Shown: one piece after another, positions 8,413 to 16,799 of the stretch | Layout of the letters: the number at the start of each line of letters is the position of its first letter | Numbering within the stretch: position 1 is the first letter of the stretch | Origin: JANQIV01 sp050117315 | GTDB lineage: Bacteria; Bacteroidota; Ignavibacteria; Ignavibacteriales; Melioribacteraceae | Direction: 5' to 3' | DNA: 64,000 bases | Assembly (NCBI GenBank): GCA_050117315.1 | Contig: JASFMY010000003.1 | Location: 1-64,000, forward strand | Translations under genes and position numbers: made by a program | The notes under the pieces: model-generated | The model's database searches: none | Told to the model about the DNA's origin: nothing | The model's input: the letters and a program-made list of their open reading frames with translations, nothing else

Positions 8413-11400
8413 ATGAAGAATCTAATTATAGCTTTGATATTGCTGCTGACACTTTCAGTTAGTAAAATATTTGCCCAGAAATGTGTGCTGCGGGGAAGCG
8501 GTGTTAATTCTTATACAAAGGTTGCAGCGCCTTCTATTTATAAAGATAGGGAAGCTTTATCCAAAACTTCAAGTGCAAATTTTGACGTAGATATAATTAA
8601 CTCACCGGGCGTTGAAGCAGATGAGGCAGTTATGGAAGCCATAAATATTTGGAGTTATTTGTTAAATAATTTTACTCAAACAATAAAAATTAAGGTTACA
8701 TGGACGGACCTGGGAAGCGGAGGTATTCTAGCGCAGGCAGGCCCAACAAGTTATGAAAAAAATTTTTCCGGTCTGGCTGAAGCCGATAAGTATTACCCTA
8801 TTGCATTAGCAGAAGCAATAGCCCAACAAAATCTTAATGGAAGCAGCTATGATATAAATATGGAAATAAATACCAATAGTATCGATTGGTATTATGGCTT
8901 GGACGGCAACACACCTGCAGACAAATATGACCTGCTTTCCATTTCTTTACATGAAATTGAACATGGTCTTGGTTTTGTTGATTCTTATAATTATTCAGAC
9001 GAAATAGGTTCATATAATTATGATAAAGATACAACTATTAGTGGTGATGAATACCCAATGATTTATGACCGGTTAGTTTCAAGCGGTGAATCACCGGCAT
9101 CACAATTGTTATTAGATTTTCCTAATAATTCCCAAGATTTGGGAGACCAGTTAACGAGCAACAGTGTTTACATAACAGGTTATAATTTGGTACCGCTAAA
9201 CAATGGTAATAATGCTAAAATCTATGCCCCTACCACCTGGGAGTCAGGTTCAAGTATATCTCACTTTGATGAAGATACTTACCCGGCGGGTAACAGTAAT
9301 TCGTTGATGTCGCCCCAATTTGATATGGCCGAAGCAGTACATTCTCCCGGCGAACTGGGACTCGCAGTCATGCAAGATATCGGATGGGAAATAAATCGTT
9401 TAATAACAATAACATATCCTGAAGCCGGTATATATTTAACAATGGGAACTACTTATAATATGAAATGGACTGATAACTATGGAGGCAATATTAAAATTGA
9501 ACTTTGGAAAAGAAATTTATCTTCGTATTCTCTAGATCGAACAATAGAGAGCAATTTTTCCAGCAGTAAAGGAGCTAATACTTATTCATGGAGTGTCCCG
9601 TTGGATCTGCAAGAAGGAGAATATAAACTGAAGATGCTTGATGTAGGGAGTGGTTACGGATTCTCGGAAACATTCAATATTCAAGCACAGCAAACAGTAA
9701 TTAAAACAGTTTATTTTGACCAGCGTGATGATGATGATGATCTTTTAGGTAGAATAAATATTTGGCCTGATAATGTTTCAGCCTGGCAGGATATGTCTTC
9801 TTCTTCCTATACTGATTTGGTACTTAATTCGCAGGTTGCTGTAAGAGCATCTCAAACTTTTCCCGGTGGTACCACAAAAAAATTCTATAGAATGTATGAT
9901 GAAAATCCAAATAATGACCTTTCATACATAAATCACACTTATTATGCTGTAAGAGATATGGACCAGGGAGAGTGGCAGTGGATATATCTAAAACTAAACC
10001 AAGCTGAAAATTCTACAATAAATACATTGGTAGACGGAGTTGATATTAGCAGCTTAACTGTGGAATTTAAGGACCCATGGTATATTGATGATAATTCAGA
10101 CTCCAAAGGTGCCAGAAACAGAGGTATTAATGCACTTTATTACTCAAAGTCATCACCATTTACGCCAAGTACATCTTCAGATTATAAAGGTGTTTTCTTA
10201 AACCAAGGATCCCCCAACTGGGTGCCGCCCTATTACTCACTACGTGTTCCGTCAACACAAACAATAGATATAAACGGGCGAGACCATACTTGTTATTTTC
10301 TTAACTGGAGTTCAAACGGAGCAGACTTTCAAAACGCTAATGTAGTTGAAACACCGGTTGTATTTACGGCCTCAGACGCAGTAGTAAGTGCAAATTATAA
10401 AGGCACCGGCCTTTCAAATAATAACAACGCCTTTGGCAACACCAGCCAGCGTAAGTTTGTAAGGACTGATAACGGCGATCTTCATATTGTTTATGAAAGC
10501 ATGGGCAAAGTATGGTATGAAAGAAGTACGGACAACGGGTTAACATGGCAAATTGCCAACGGCGAGCAGCCCCTAAGCGGTTCTAATGAAGGCAAACTTC
10601 CGGCAATTGATTATAGAGATAATGAAGTTACAATAGTCTGGCAAGAGGATGATAGTGGAGCATATTCAATAAAAATGGCAAATTATTATAGCGGGAATCC
10701 AAGCTTTACTCCTCGTATTGTTCATATAGATATTGCGGTTTCCTATGATTATAATACAAATCCTTTAATAGCAAAAGATGGGGAAGGCAGGCTATTGGTT
10801 GTATGGCAAAATGGTCAAGACGGTATTTCATACAGGTTTGGCGCACATAGCTCATATTCTGAGAATTGGTTTGATTACGGCGTAATACCAAATACAAGCA
10901 CCTCTTCTATTAATCCTACCATAGCAGCAAATAAAACATCACTAATACCGGCGGCTTATCACATAGCGTGGGAAGAAACATCCGGGTCTTATTCTTATAT
11001 TAAATACTATGAATTATATAGAGACGGTTCCCAGAAAATACAGACAAGAACAACTTCTCCTGAAACCCCTTCAGACGGCGCCGGTTTTTGGACAAATTGC
11101 AAACCAACGATAATTTCACTTGATGATAACACACCGAGACTTGCCTGGGTAGGTTATACCCCCTGGTATGGCTCACGCGCGGTTTCTAGAACAAAGCAAA
11201 CATCCGGTTTGTGGAGTTCTACTATTTATAATATGGGCAGCAATGTTGAAACCGTAAATATGAACAGAACAGATGACGGTAATTATGTTCTTGCGTGGGG
11301 TCAGTTTTTGAGCAGCAATTATACAAACAAATATGTAAAAAATTCTGCTATGTATACAATACGTGACTTTGGTACAACGGGTAAAGATATGCAAATATGC

Positions 11401-12318
11401 AATTCTGCGGATTTTAATAATATGTACTCTTTGAGTCTCCTCACAAATTCAACACCTTATAATTTTGTTCAATCTTCGAGTGTAGGAACCCTGCAGAAAA
11501 GTAATTCAAGTATTGTTTCAAACGGAAGGGCGGCTGTTATAAGGAAAGACGGTTATGAGTTCATCTGTGCAATTGGAGATATTGCTTTAGATGACGAAGC
11601 GATTGATTTTGTAGATATTCAAGAGGAAGCTCCACTAAAGACTACAAATGAATTAAATCAATATGTTGTAACAAAGCCCGTTTTATTAAATGAAAATTCA
11701 AAACTTACTTTAAGTGTTGTTACTGGAGTAACTGATTCTACTGCGGCAAAAAAACTATTCAAAGAAAATGAGTATATAAAATTTAGCATTGAATTAATAG
11801 AAGCTGAATCAGGACTTGTTCTTGCTTCATTTGCAGATTTTGAATACAAAGCAAATAATATGGAAGCACAAAATATTCGTACATATAACCTGAATGCAAA
11901 AGGAATAGGAGAAAAGGAAGTACAAATAAGGTGCTCCTTAATTGAGAATATTACAGGAGATTATACTTTATCCGAATTTATAGCAGATGAGAAGATATTC
12001 ACTCTTGGAAAGGAAAGTTATCATGAAGTATCAGATGAGGTGAATTTAATTACAACTGAATATGAACTTTTTCAAAATTATCCCAACCCTTTTAATCCTT
12101 CAACAATAATTAAATATCAAATACCGCAAGAAGGACTGGTAAGCTTAAAGATATACGACATATTAGGCAGGGAAGTAACAACATTGGTTAACGAGTATAA
12201 GAGCATAGGCCAATATGAAGTTGAATTTAATGCTGGCAGACTTTCAGGCGGAGTCTATATCTATAAACTAACAGCAGGTAGCTATGTTTCCAGCAAGAAG
12301 ATGATTTTGATGAAGTAA
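8413..12318 (+). CDS. Large secreted metzincin-type metalloprotease with type IX sorting domain
   Basis: A 1301-residue secreted protein. Residues 1-21 are a signal peptide ending in IFAQ. A zinc-binding H180-E181-x-x-H184-x-x-G187-x-x-D190 motif and a downstream Met-turn (LMSP, M299) mark a metzincin-like catalytic domain in about residues 50-330. An Ig-like Ser/Thr-rich domain (ITYPEAGIYLTMGTTYNMKW) follows. Residues about 690-990 contain sialidase/BNR-like Asp-box blades. The last 85 residues, from about 1217, hold the NYPNPFNPST motif of type IX secretion cargo, so the protein should reach the cell surface or medium. An AGGAGG ribosome binding site precedes the start. The protease call rests on motifs only; the substrate is unknown. 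No adhesin domain was recognised. Confidence 0.85.
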   Translation: MKNLIIALILLLTLSVSKIFAQKCVLRGSGVNSYTKVAAPSIYKDREALSKTSSANFDVDIINSPGVEADEAVMEAINIWSYLLNNFTQTIKIKVTWTDLGSGGILAQAGPTSYEKNFSGLAEADKYYPIALAEAIAQQNLNGSSYDINMEINTNSIDWYYGLDGNTPADKYDLLSISLHEIEHGLGFVDSYNYSDEIGSYNYDKDTTISGDEYPMIYDRLVSSGESPASQLLLDFPNNSQDLGDQLTSNSVYITGYNLVPLNNGNNAKIYAPTTWESGSSISHFDEDTYPAGNSNSLMSPQFDMAEAVHSPGELGLAVMQDIGWEINRLITITYPEAGIYLTMGTTYNMKWTDNYGGNIKIELWKRNLSSYSLDRTIESNFSSSKGANTYSWSVPLDLQEGEYKLKMLDVGSGYGFSETFNIQAQQTVIKTVYFDQRDDDDDLLGRINIWPDNVSAWQDMSSSSYTDLVLNSQVAVRASQTFPGGTTKKFYRMYDENPNNDLSYINHTYYAVRDMDQGEWQWIYLKLNQAENSTINTLVDGVDISSLTVEFKDPWYIDDNSDSKGARNRGINALYYSKSSPFTPSTSSDYKGVFLNQGSPNWVPPYYSLRVPSTQTIDINGRDHTCYFLNWSSNGADFQNANVVETPVVFTASDAVVSANYKGTGLSNNNNAFGNTSQRKFVRTDNGDLHIVYESMGKVWYERSTDNGLTWQIANGEQPLSGSNEGKLPAIDYRDNEVTIVWQEDDSGAYSIKMANYYSGNPSFTPRIVHIDIAVSYDYNTNPLIAKDGEGRLLVVWQNGQDGISYRFGAHSSYSENWFDYGVIPNTSTSSINPTIAANKTSLIPAAYHIAWEETSGSYSYIKYYELYRDGSQKIQTRTTSPETPSDGAGFWTNCKPTIISLDDNTPRLAWVGYTPWYGSRAVSRTKQTSGLWSSTIYNMGSNVETVNMNRTDDGNYVLAWGQFLSSNYTNKYVKNSAMYTIRDFGTTGKDMQICNSADFNNMYSLSLLTNSTPYNFVQSSSVGTLQKSNSSIVSNGRAAVIRKDGYEFICAIGDIALDDEAIDFVDIQEEAPLKTTNELNQYVVTKPVLLNENSKLTLSVVTGVTDSTAAKKLFKENEYIKFSIELIEAESGLVLASFADFEYKANNMEAQNIRTYNLNAKGIGEKEVQIRCSLIENITGDYTLSEFIADEKIFTLGKESYHEVSDEVNLITTEYELFQNYPNPFNPSTIIKYQIPQEGLVSLKIYDILGREVTTLVNEYKSIGQYEVEFNAGRLSGGVYIYKLTAGSYVSSKKMILMK

Positions 12319-12345
12319 TTTAACCCGGATTAAATGAAGAGCTAT

Positions 12346-12372
12346 AAGGGTGCGGTTGACTGCACCCTTTTT
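12346..12372 (+). terminator. Rho-independent terminator after the secreted protease
   Basis: A perfect stem AAGGGTGC / GCACCCTT with an 8-base loop is followed directly by T residues, 28 bases after the stop codon. This is a textbook intrinsic terminator. Confidence 0.88.
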
Positions 12373-12429
12373 GTTATTAGAGTTTCTGCAACATGTATAT
12401 AACAATATAGTCTTAAGTTGACAGCATTG

Positions 12430-12513
12430 ACTTGCCCCGTAGGGATTCATTATGGAAAAGTTGGGGCTATTGTACAAAAAATGAACATTTCACATTAAGT
12501 TGACGCATATGCG
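12430..12513. repeat. Dispersed repeat, copy 1 (ends in palindrome CGCATATGCG)
   Basis: The block starts ACTTGCCCC, continues AGGGATTCATTA and an AAAAGTTGGGG-like arm, and ends in a 21-bp stretch containing the palindrome CGCATATGCG. The same order of parts recurs at 14965-15039, with the final 21 bp identical. Confidence 0.6.
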
Positions 12514-12623
12514 TAACATACCAGGGGATGGGTTAAAACTATGGATATAGGTTGCATTGTTGTGGTCTAAATTTGGTTTCGGATTTTGTTTTTTTTATGC
12601 ACTCACTCTTATCTCTCTCATGG

Positions 12624-12656
12624 ATTCCCGATAATCCGCGACGGATTAGCGGGAAT
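12624..12656. repeat. Palindromic repeat (ATTCCCG...CGGGAAT type)
   Basis: A 15-bp imperfect inverted repeat with a 3-base loop and one mismatch (ATTCCCGATAATCCG pairing with CGGATTAGCGGGAAT). It has the look of the short extragenic palindromes scattered through many genomes. No gene is associated. Confidence 0.55.
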
Positions 12657-12715
12657 GACACGGCACTTCATTGTTGACATAACACTATATACTATTGTTA
12701 AACGGTAGGCAACGT

Positions 12716-12772
12716 AAAAAAAACCTGTAGAGACATGCCCCCTCGACGGGTAAACACTGCATATCTCTACAG
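12716..12772 (-). terminator. Intrinsic terminator for the reverse-strand gene
   Basis: Read on the minus strand, a perfect 9-bp stem (CTGTAGAGA and its complement) is followed by GG and eight T. It lies 36 bases beyond the stop of the minus-strand gene, the expected place for its terminator. Confidence 0.7.
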
Positions 12773-12807
12773 TTTGTGTTTATAAGCCTTCTTTAATATT
12801 ACCCCGG

Positions 12808-13416
12808 TTATAGTTCAACAACTATTATATCGCTTTTTAGTCCTACCAGTTCGTCATTCTTCAGATATTGAAAATAATACTCTACCCCGCTAACCGACGG
12901 GGGGCTTATTTTATACGGGCTTTTCATATCAATTCCTACCTGAACAAATTCACTTTCCCCCGGATTTTTGCGGAATACGGCTACTGCATCAAAATAACCC
13001 CTCAGTGAAAAACCAAACTCGTATCCGGTTCCGGTCTTACTTAGTTTTATTTCGGGGTAAGCCGCCGACTCATCAATGTCTCCTCCTTCTGCAACAACAT
13101 CCATAAGTTTCCCTGTTGCCTCGCTATAAACCGGGGACGTTTTTATTCTCTGTATCACTGCGCGCAATGCCGATTCACTTGCTCCTAATATATTGTTCTT
13201 CTCTTCGGTCTGTTCTTTTAGTTTTGCTTTTAAGTTCTCAATATTAGATATAGCGCTGATAATACCGTCACATAAACCGGTTGTTTCGGTAATTTCTTCT
13301 GCTGTAAATCCCAGCGATTCCCCTTTTTCTGAAAATTGAGTCTTAAAATTTTCGCACCAGAGGGTTAGTGAAGCTTCATTTGACGGATAATAGTCTGTTC
13401 CCATAAAATACTCCAT
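12808..13416 (-). CDS. Uncharacterised protein with C-terminal fibronectin-III-like segment
   Basis: A 202-residue protein without signal peptide or membrane segment. The N-terminal half (about 1-110) is predicted helical, with FMGTDYYPSNE near the start and IKTSPVYSEATG near residue 112. The C-terminal part (about 130-202) is beta-rich and resembles a fibronectin type III domain (FRKNPGESEFVQVGIDMKSPYK, then YYFQYLKNDELVGLKSDIIVVE). From memory, similar proteins of about 200 residues recur in Bacteroidota, Ignavibacteria and Calditrichota genomes as hypothetical proteins, often near repeats; I know of no assigned function. It stands alone on the minus strand with its own terminator, 200 bases from the minisatellite. 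Confidence 0.75.
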   Translation of the reverse strand: MEYFMGTDYYPSNEASLTLWCENFKTQFSEKGESLGFTAEEITETTGLCDGIISAISNIENLKAKLKEQTEEKNNILGASESALRAVIQRIKTSPVYSEATGKLMDVVAEGGDIDESAAYPEIKLSKTGTGYEFGFSLRGYFDAVAVFRKNPGESEFVQVGIDMKSPYKISPPSVSGVEYYFQYLKNDELVGLKSDIIVVEL

Positions 13417-13535
13417 AATTTTGTAAGTAAATGAGTTTATTATTTAGTTTAACCCCAATTAAGCATTAGGGATTGTTAAAACCGGAATCGTTGTATCATA
13501 TTATTTTATAATTGATTACAGAAATTATTCTTTCT

Positions 13536-14126
13536 CTAATGCATTATCCGGGGTAAAGGGAAATGATGTTTTTCCCCGTTATTTACACAATTTGCTAATA
13601 TCCATTGTTTATTTCTAACTTCCCCAGACGCTTTCCGGGCTTCCCCAAGTGCTTTGCGGCCGTCCCCAAGTGCCTTGCGGCTTTCCCCAAATGCCTTGCG
13701 GGCTTCCCCAAGTGTCTTCCGGCCTTCCCCAAATGCCTTGCGGCTTTCCCCAAATGCCTTGCGGCTTTCCCCAAGTGCTTTGCGGCCTTCCCCAAGCGTC
13801 TTGCGGCTTTCCCCACGTGCTTTGCGGCCATCCCCAAGCGTCTTGCGGCTTTCCCCAGATGCGTTCGGGGATTTCCAAAAGTTATCCCTAAACGCCCTGA
13901 GGGCTTTTATTACTGTATTACCGGGCGTTGTTAATTCTGTCCGGGAACTAATATTGGTTCTGTTGTTAATTGTTTTCAGCATTACATTATTACACTGTAT
14001 GCTAATGTGCCGGGCGGGGATATATTTATAATGAATATACGCTTTTAAGATATTAACACTTTTACCTAACGTAAAGTTATAATAAAAATGGTGAGAAGAA
14101 GAATTTAGAATATAAACAGCATCCAT
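13536..14126 (-). CDS. Doubtful open frame reading through the minisatellite
   Basis: A 196-codon minus-strand frame whose C-terminal half is the 21-bp repeat translated as a 7-residue unit (G-E-S-R-K-A-L type). The repeat is open in all three minus frames and in at least three plus frames over 80 codons or more, so openness is not evidence of coding. The first 80 residues show no recognisable domain. No convincing ribosome binding site was found. I list it so a reader knows the frame exists, and regard it as probably not a gene. Confidence 0.2.
   Translation of the reverse strand: MDAVYILNSSSHHFYYNFTLGKSVNILKAYIHYKYIPARHISIQCNNVMLKTINNRTNISSRTELTTPGNTVIKALRAFRDNFWKSPNASGESRKTLGDGRKARGESRKTLGEGRKALGESRKAFGESRKAFGEGRKTLGEARKAFGESRKALGDGRKALGEARKASGEVRNKQWILANCVNNGEKHHFPLPRIMH
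13620..13871. repeat. 21-bp minisatellite, 12 tandem units
   Basis: Twelve contiguous units start every 21 bases at 13620, 13641, 13662 and so on to 13851. The consensus is close to TTCCCCAAGTGCCTTGCGGC plus one base. Variation is concentrated at the AAGTG/AAATG/AAGCG positions and in the last base of the unit. A thirteenth, badly decayed unit may follow. There are no unique spacers, so this is not a CRISPR array. The block is more GC-rich than its surroundings. Confidence 0.93.
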
Positions 14127-14642
14127 ATTTGCAACAATGATTAATTCAGTTAATTAATATTAATATCATATGCTTTTAAAGTCAAATATATTTTTATGTC
14201 TCTTAGATGGCCGGCTTTGCATGTAAAGATGATCCGATGGAGTGCCGGCATGCTGCTATAAAATATTCTTAAAAAACTTTTCTATTTAGTGTCCGGTGGG
14301 ATACACATAAATATTAACAAATAAATAAGTTAAATGACTTGAATAAATCCAGAAGGCCCGCCTGCGTAAATAGAAACTACGGCGGACAGGCTAAATTGTC
14401 AGACCCACCTACCGGCGAGGCAGGTTGTTTTATTGCCGTTGAAACTTTGTCTCAACTATTTGACCATTGAGCAATTTAACAATTGATACGATTATTCAAG
14501 TGTGAAATACTTTGAGTCTTATTTGTTTATATCTATCTGCTGATATTCGACCAGATACTATGTAGCGTTTTGTGTAACTGGGACTCCTTTTAAGAGAATT
14601 CTTGCTTAATTCAAAAACTTTTCACTCTTGCCTTTTTTATAG
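13872..14642. other. Non-coding stretch between minisatellite and 225-bp element
   Basis: No gene is supported. A GC-rich 'cccgcctgcg ... cggcggacagg ... ccggcgaggcagg' patch at about 14355-14423 has the look of degenerate extragenic palindromes. The remainder is AT-rich. Confidence 0.5.
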
Positions 14643-14867
14643 CTCCGGCATTCAAGGGTGTGTTGCATAACTCAATTAGGTGCTTCAATAGCCACGTGCT
14701 TCAGCACGTTGGAAATAAGAAACCGAATAGGAACCGGGCTTTAGCCCAAATATTAGAGAAAATTGGGCTAAAGCCCAGAGTTTTTGTTGAGACTTATTGT
14801 CCACGACCTGAAGGATCGTGGCTATGATTATTTATTTTAGTTACGCAACACACCCTTCATGCCGGAG
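14643..14867. repeat. 225-bp MITE-like element with nested inverted repeats
   Basis: The outer ends (CTCCGGCAT...GTGTGTTGC..TAACT and its complement) pair over about 29 bp with few mismatches. Inside lie a second pair (ATAGCCACG / CGTGGCTAT) and a third, central pair (GGGCTTTAGCCCAA / TTGGGCTAAAGCCC). There is no coding capacity. The nested arms would fold into a long cruciform or RNA hairpin. The organisation recalls REP/BIME-like elements mobilised by Y1 transposases in related bacteria, but no transposase gene is in the window. Confidence 0.75.
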
Positions 14868-14964
14868 ATTAATTTTAGTCCTAAAAAAACTAATGATTTG
14901 GGCTATCCGAAGGATCCCTTACCGGGAAAGCCCATAGTTGTGTGTGCCAATCATCTTTTCCCCA

Positions 14965-15039
14965 ACTTGCCCCAAAAGGGATTCATTAAGAAAAAATTGG
15001 GTCATTGCTAATATCTCGCATTAAGTTGACGCATATGCG
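14965..15039. repeat. Dispersed repeat, copy 2 (ends in palindrome CGCATATGCG)
   Basis: Same order of parts as 12430-12513: ACTTGCCCC, AGGGATTCATTA, an AAAATTGGGT arm, then an identical 21-bp tail holding CGCATATGCG. Another ctTGCCCCaAAGGATgCcTA half-copy follows directly at about 15041-15060. Confidence 0.6.
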
Positions 15040-15223
15040 CCTTGCCCCAAAGGATGCCTATGGCTCCGGCGAGGTGAAAATGTTTATAAATTCGTATTCC
15101 GGCTTTTTTGGCTTGCGTATAATATCAACATCCCGGCAACGGTTCTATATAGAATTCTTAAAGAAATAACATTTGTTAAAAAGAGAGATGTATTGCTAAA
15201 AGGAGGATTCAAAGGAATCTGAA

Positions 15224-15292
15224 TTGAACAAAAATGAAGATGAAAAAATGGAAAAGCTTTCCGGGAAACTGCTGGGTATACTCACCTTTTAG
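15224..15292 (+). CDS. 22-residue micro-ORF in leader module A
   Basis: Starts at TTG with AAAGGA eight bases upstream and encodes 22 residues beginning MNKNEDEKMEKLS before TAG. The paralogous frame in copy B has the same length, start, ribosome binding site and stop, and shares M-N-K-N-x-D-E-x-x-E-K-L-S. A 14-bp perfect palindrome (GGCTAATATTAGCC, 15294-15307) follows the stop. It may be a leader peptide, or the remnant of a longer gene. No function is proposed. Confidence 0.4.
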   Translation: MNKNEDEKMEKLSGKLLGILTF

Positions 15293-15374
15293 CGGCTAAT
15301 ATTAGCCAAAATATTATAAATCACCATAATATTAAGATATAACACCCAAAAAGCAAAATATTAAACAAATTTGT

Positions 15375-15390
15375 TGGAACGCAAATTGGT
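15375..15390 (+). promoter_or_regulatory. Sigma-54-like promoter, module A
   Basis: TGGAACGCAAATTGGT matches the -24/-12 layout TGGCACG-N4-TTGC with GG-N10-GG spacing. Deviations are A for C in the -24 box and GG for GC in the -12 box. The start of the decayed methyltransferase lies about 40 bases downstream. The site is conserved in module B while surrounding bases have diverged, and a sigma-54 activator is encoded in this window. Confidence 0.45.
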
Positions 15391-15428
15391 TGAAATTAGC
15401 TGAATAGTAAATAAGCAATTAAATATCT

Positions 15429-15960
15429 ATGCATAATATTAAAAGTTTTTACGCGTTAAAAATGTATGCAGGTGACATTCACGAAAAAGAAGAGTACCAG
15501 GGGATTATCGGTTTGTCGTTAAACCGCAATGATTATAGGCATTTACTCGACGATTATAACTAAACCAATGCCATTGCAGGATAATTGTGTTGAAAGCTAC
15601 CAGGCGGAAGATGTTTTTGAACATATTGATTATGACAAACTACCTGAAGTAATAAATGAAATATATAGAGTACTAAAACCCGGCGGTTATTTTAGGTTAT
15701 CAGTTCCCGATTATGGAAGCGACGTTTATATTGAAAGAAGTACTAAAGATGAAAAAGGTAATGTAGTTTTTGACCCGGGTGGTGGGGGCACACCTGAAAA
15801 TTCCGGGCATTTATGGTCCCCGCGATACGATAGTGTGAAAGCGTTATTTGATAAAACAAAGTTTGCCGAAAAAGGTAAAGTACGGTTTCTGCATTACTGG
15901 CAGATGGACGGGAAAGGTGTAACAAACAAAATTGATTATTCAAAAAGAAGGAGACATTAA
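15429..15960 (+). pseudogene. Decayed SAM-dependent methyltransferase
   Basis: The reading starts at ATG 15429 (MHNIKSFYALKMYAGDIHE) and runs 44 codons to a premature TAA. The rest of the domain continues in the next frame (KPMPLQDNCVESYQAEDVFEHI, then EIYRVLKPGGYFRLSVPDYG). Deleting one A at 15558-15559 fuses the parts as DDYTKPMPL, so a one-base insertion explains the break. The C-terminus is also short: after NKIDYSK the frame ends almost at once, where relatives known to me continue for 20 residues or more. It is a predicted class I methyltransferase of the type seen in surface-glycan clusters. It is doubly damaged and probably inactive, unless the insertion is a sequencing error. Confidence 0.75.
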
Positions 15961-15961
15961 A

Positions 15962-16258
15962 TTGGATGGAGCAAAAGATTTTATTGATGAAGACAAATAT
16001 GAAATTATAGAATCTTCATATAATGATTTAAACGAAGAAGTTGAAATAGCTATTGTTAACGAAGATTTTGATAAAGCGATAAAACTTCTTCAAAAAATTA
16101 TCAAAGAAAAACCGGGCGATACTAATGCTCTTAATAATCTTGGGGTAATCTTAGCCGCATATGGTGAAATAGATGAAGCAAAGCGTGCATTTAATTTGGT
16201 GCTTAAGGTTGATCCGGCAAATGAGATAGCTTTAGAAAATCTTAAAATATTGAATTAA
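15962..16258 (+). CDS. Small TPR protein
   Basis: A 98-residue protein with two tetratricopeptide repeats (FDKAIKLLQKIIKEKPGDTNALNNLGVI and IDEAKRAFNLVLKVDPANEIALENL) after a 30-residue acidic N-terminus. I place the start at TTG 15962 because AAGGAG lies eight bases before it; an upstream ATG at 15932 is in frame but overlaps the preceding pseudogene and lacks such a site. The repeats resemble those in the TPR glycosyltransferases further downstream, so it could be a free-standing adaptor or a fragment of such a protein. Confidence 0.6.
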   Translation: MDGAKDFIDEDKYEIIESSYNDLNEEVEIAIVNEDFDKAIKLLQKIIKEKPGDTNALNNLGVILAAYGEIDEAKRAFNLVLKVDPANEIALENLKILN

Positions 16259-16506
16259 AGTACTTATGATAAAATATAGCTTATCTTTTGAGCTTGTTGG
16301 CTAGGATAAGAAATGATGCATCTAAAATATAAATAGTTACCAAATTATAACCAGGGTAAATACTTAGAACAAACAATTCTGGGTGTACAAAGGGTTTGCT
16401 GAAAAACAAATAAGTGCTTAAAAAATAATAAGATAGGGAAAGAGAAACCTAATAAAATGCAATAGAGTTTCTGCAGAATAAAATATCTAAACATTTTGTC
16501 ATTTCT
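16259..16506. other. Non-coding AT-rich spacer before module B
   Basis: No gene is supported. A weak 6-bp stem (CTTATC/GATAAG) at about 16280-16310 follows the TPR gene but lacks a T tract. Otherwise nothing recognisable is seen. Confidence 0.45.
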
Positions 16507-16672
16507 AAAAATGTTTATAAATTCATACCCAGGCTTTCTTTTGGTTACATAAAAACAACCTTCGTTTCTACTAGCTTTTTTATTTCAAACAACGGGTTAA
16601 TTGAACTATAATATCTCCCAGCAACGGTTCTGCAAAGAGTTGTCAGAGAAATAACATTTGTTAAAAAAGGAG

Positions 16673-16798
16673 ATGCATAACTCAAAGAAGGGTTATAAAA
16701 GAAAAATTAATTCCTATGAACATGATTATCAAAAAGAATTCAAAGATATAGAGAAAAATTGCAACGCTGATAGAAGAAAAAGATTAAAAGGAATCTGA
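16673..16798 (+). CDS. 41-residue basic micro-ORF in leader module B
   Basis: ATG to TGA, 41 residues, starting MHNSKKGYKRKINSYEHDY and ending RRKRLKGI, strongly basic. GGAG directly abuts the start, which is too close for an ideal ribosome binding site. Copy A keeps the flanks but has lost this frame, so it is either an insertion in B or a deletion in A. Coding status is uncertain. Confidence 0.3.
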   Translation: MHNSKKGYKRKINSYEHDYQKEFKDIEKNCNADRRKRLKGI

Positions 16799-16799
16799 A

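Larger units (their letters stand above)
15077..15390 (+). promoter_or_regulatory. Duplicated leader module, copy A
   Basis: This segment aligns in order with 16507-16966 through at least five conserved blocks: AATGTTTATAAATTC, the GCAACGGTTCT block, AGAAATAACATTTGTTAAAAA, the AAAGGAATCTGAATTGAAC block that starts a micro-ORF, and the terminal TGGAAC...TTGG site. Each copy sits directly before a glycosylation-type gene, which points to a shared regulatory leader that was duplicated together with its operon start. Copy A lacks the 41-codon frame present in copy B. Confidence 0.65.

Noticed and set aside
13620..13871. CRISPR array
   Set aside because: Units are contiguous 21-bp tandem repeats without spacers, and no cas gene is near.
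13595..13891. Several repeat-protein genes on both strands over the minisatellite
   Set aside because: A repeat length divisible by three leaves many frames open by default; none has a convincing start site.
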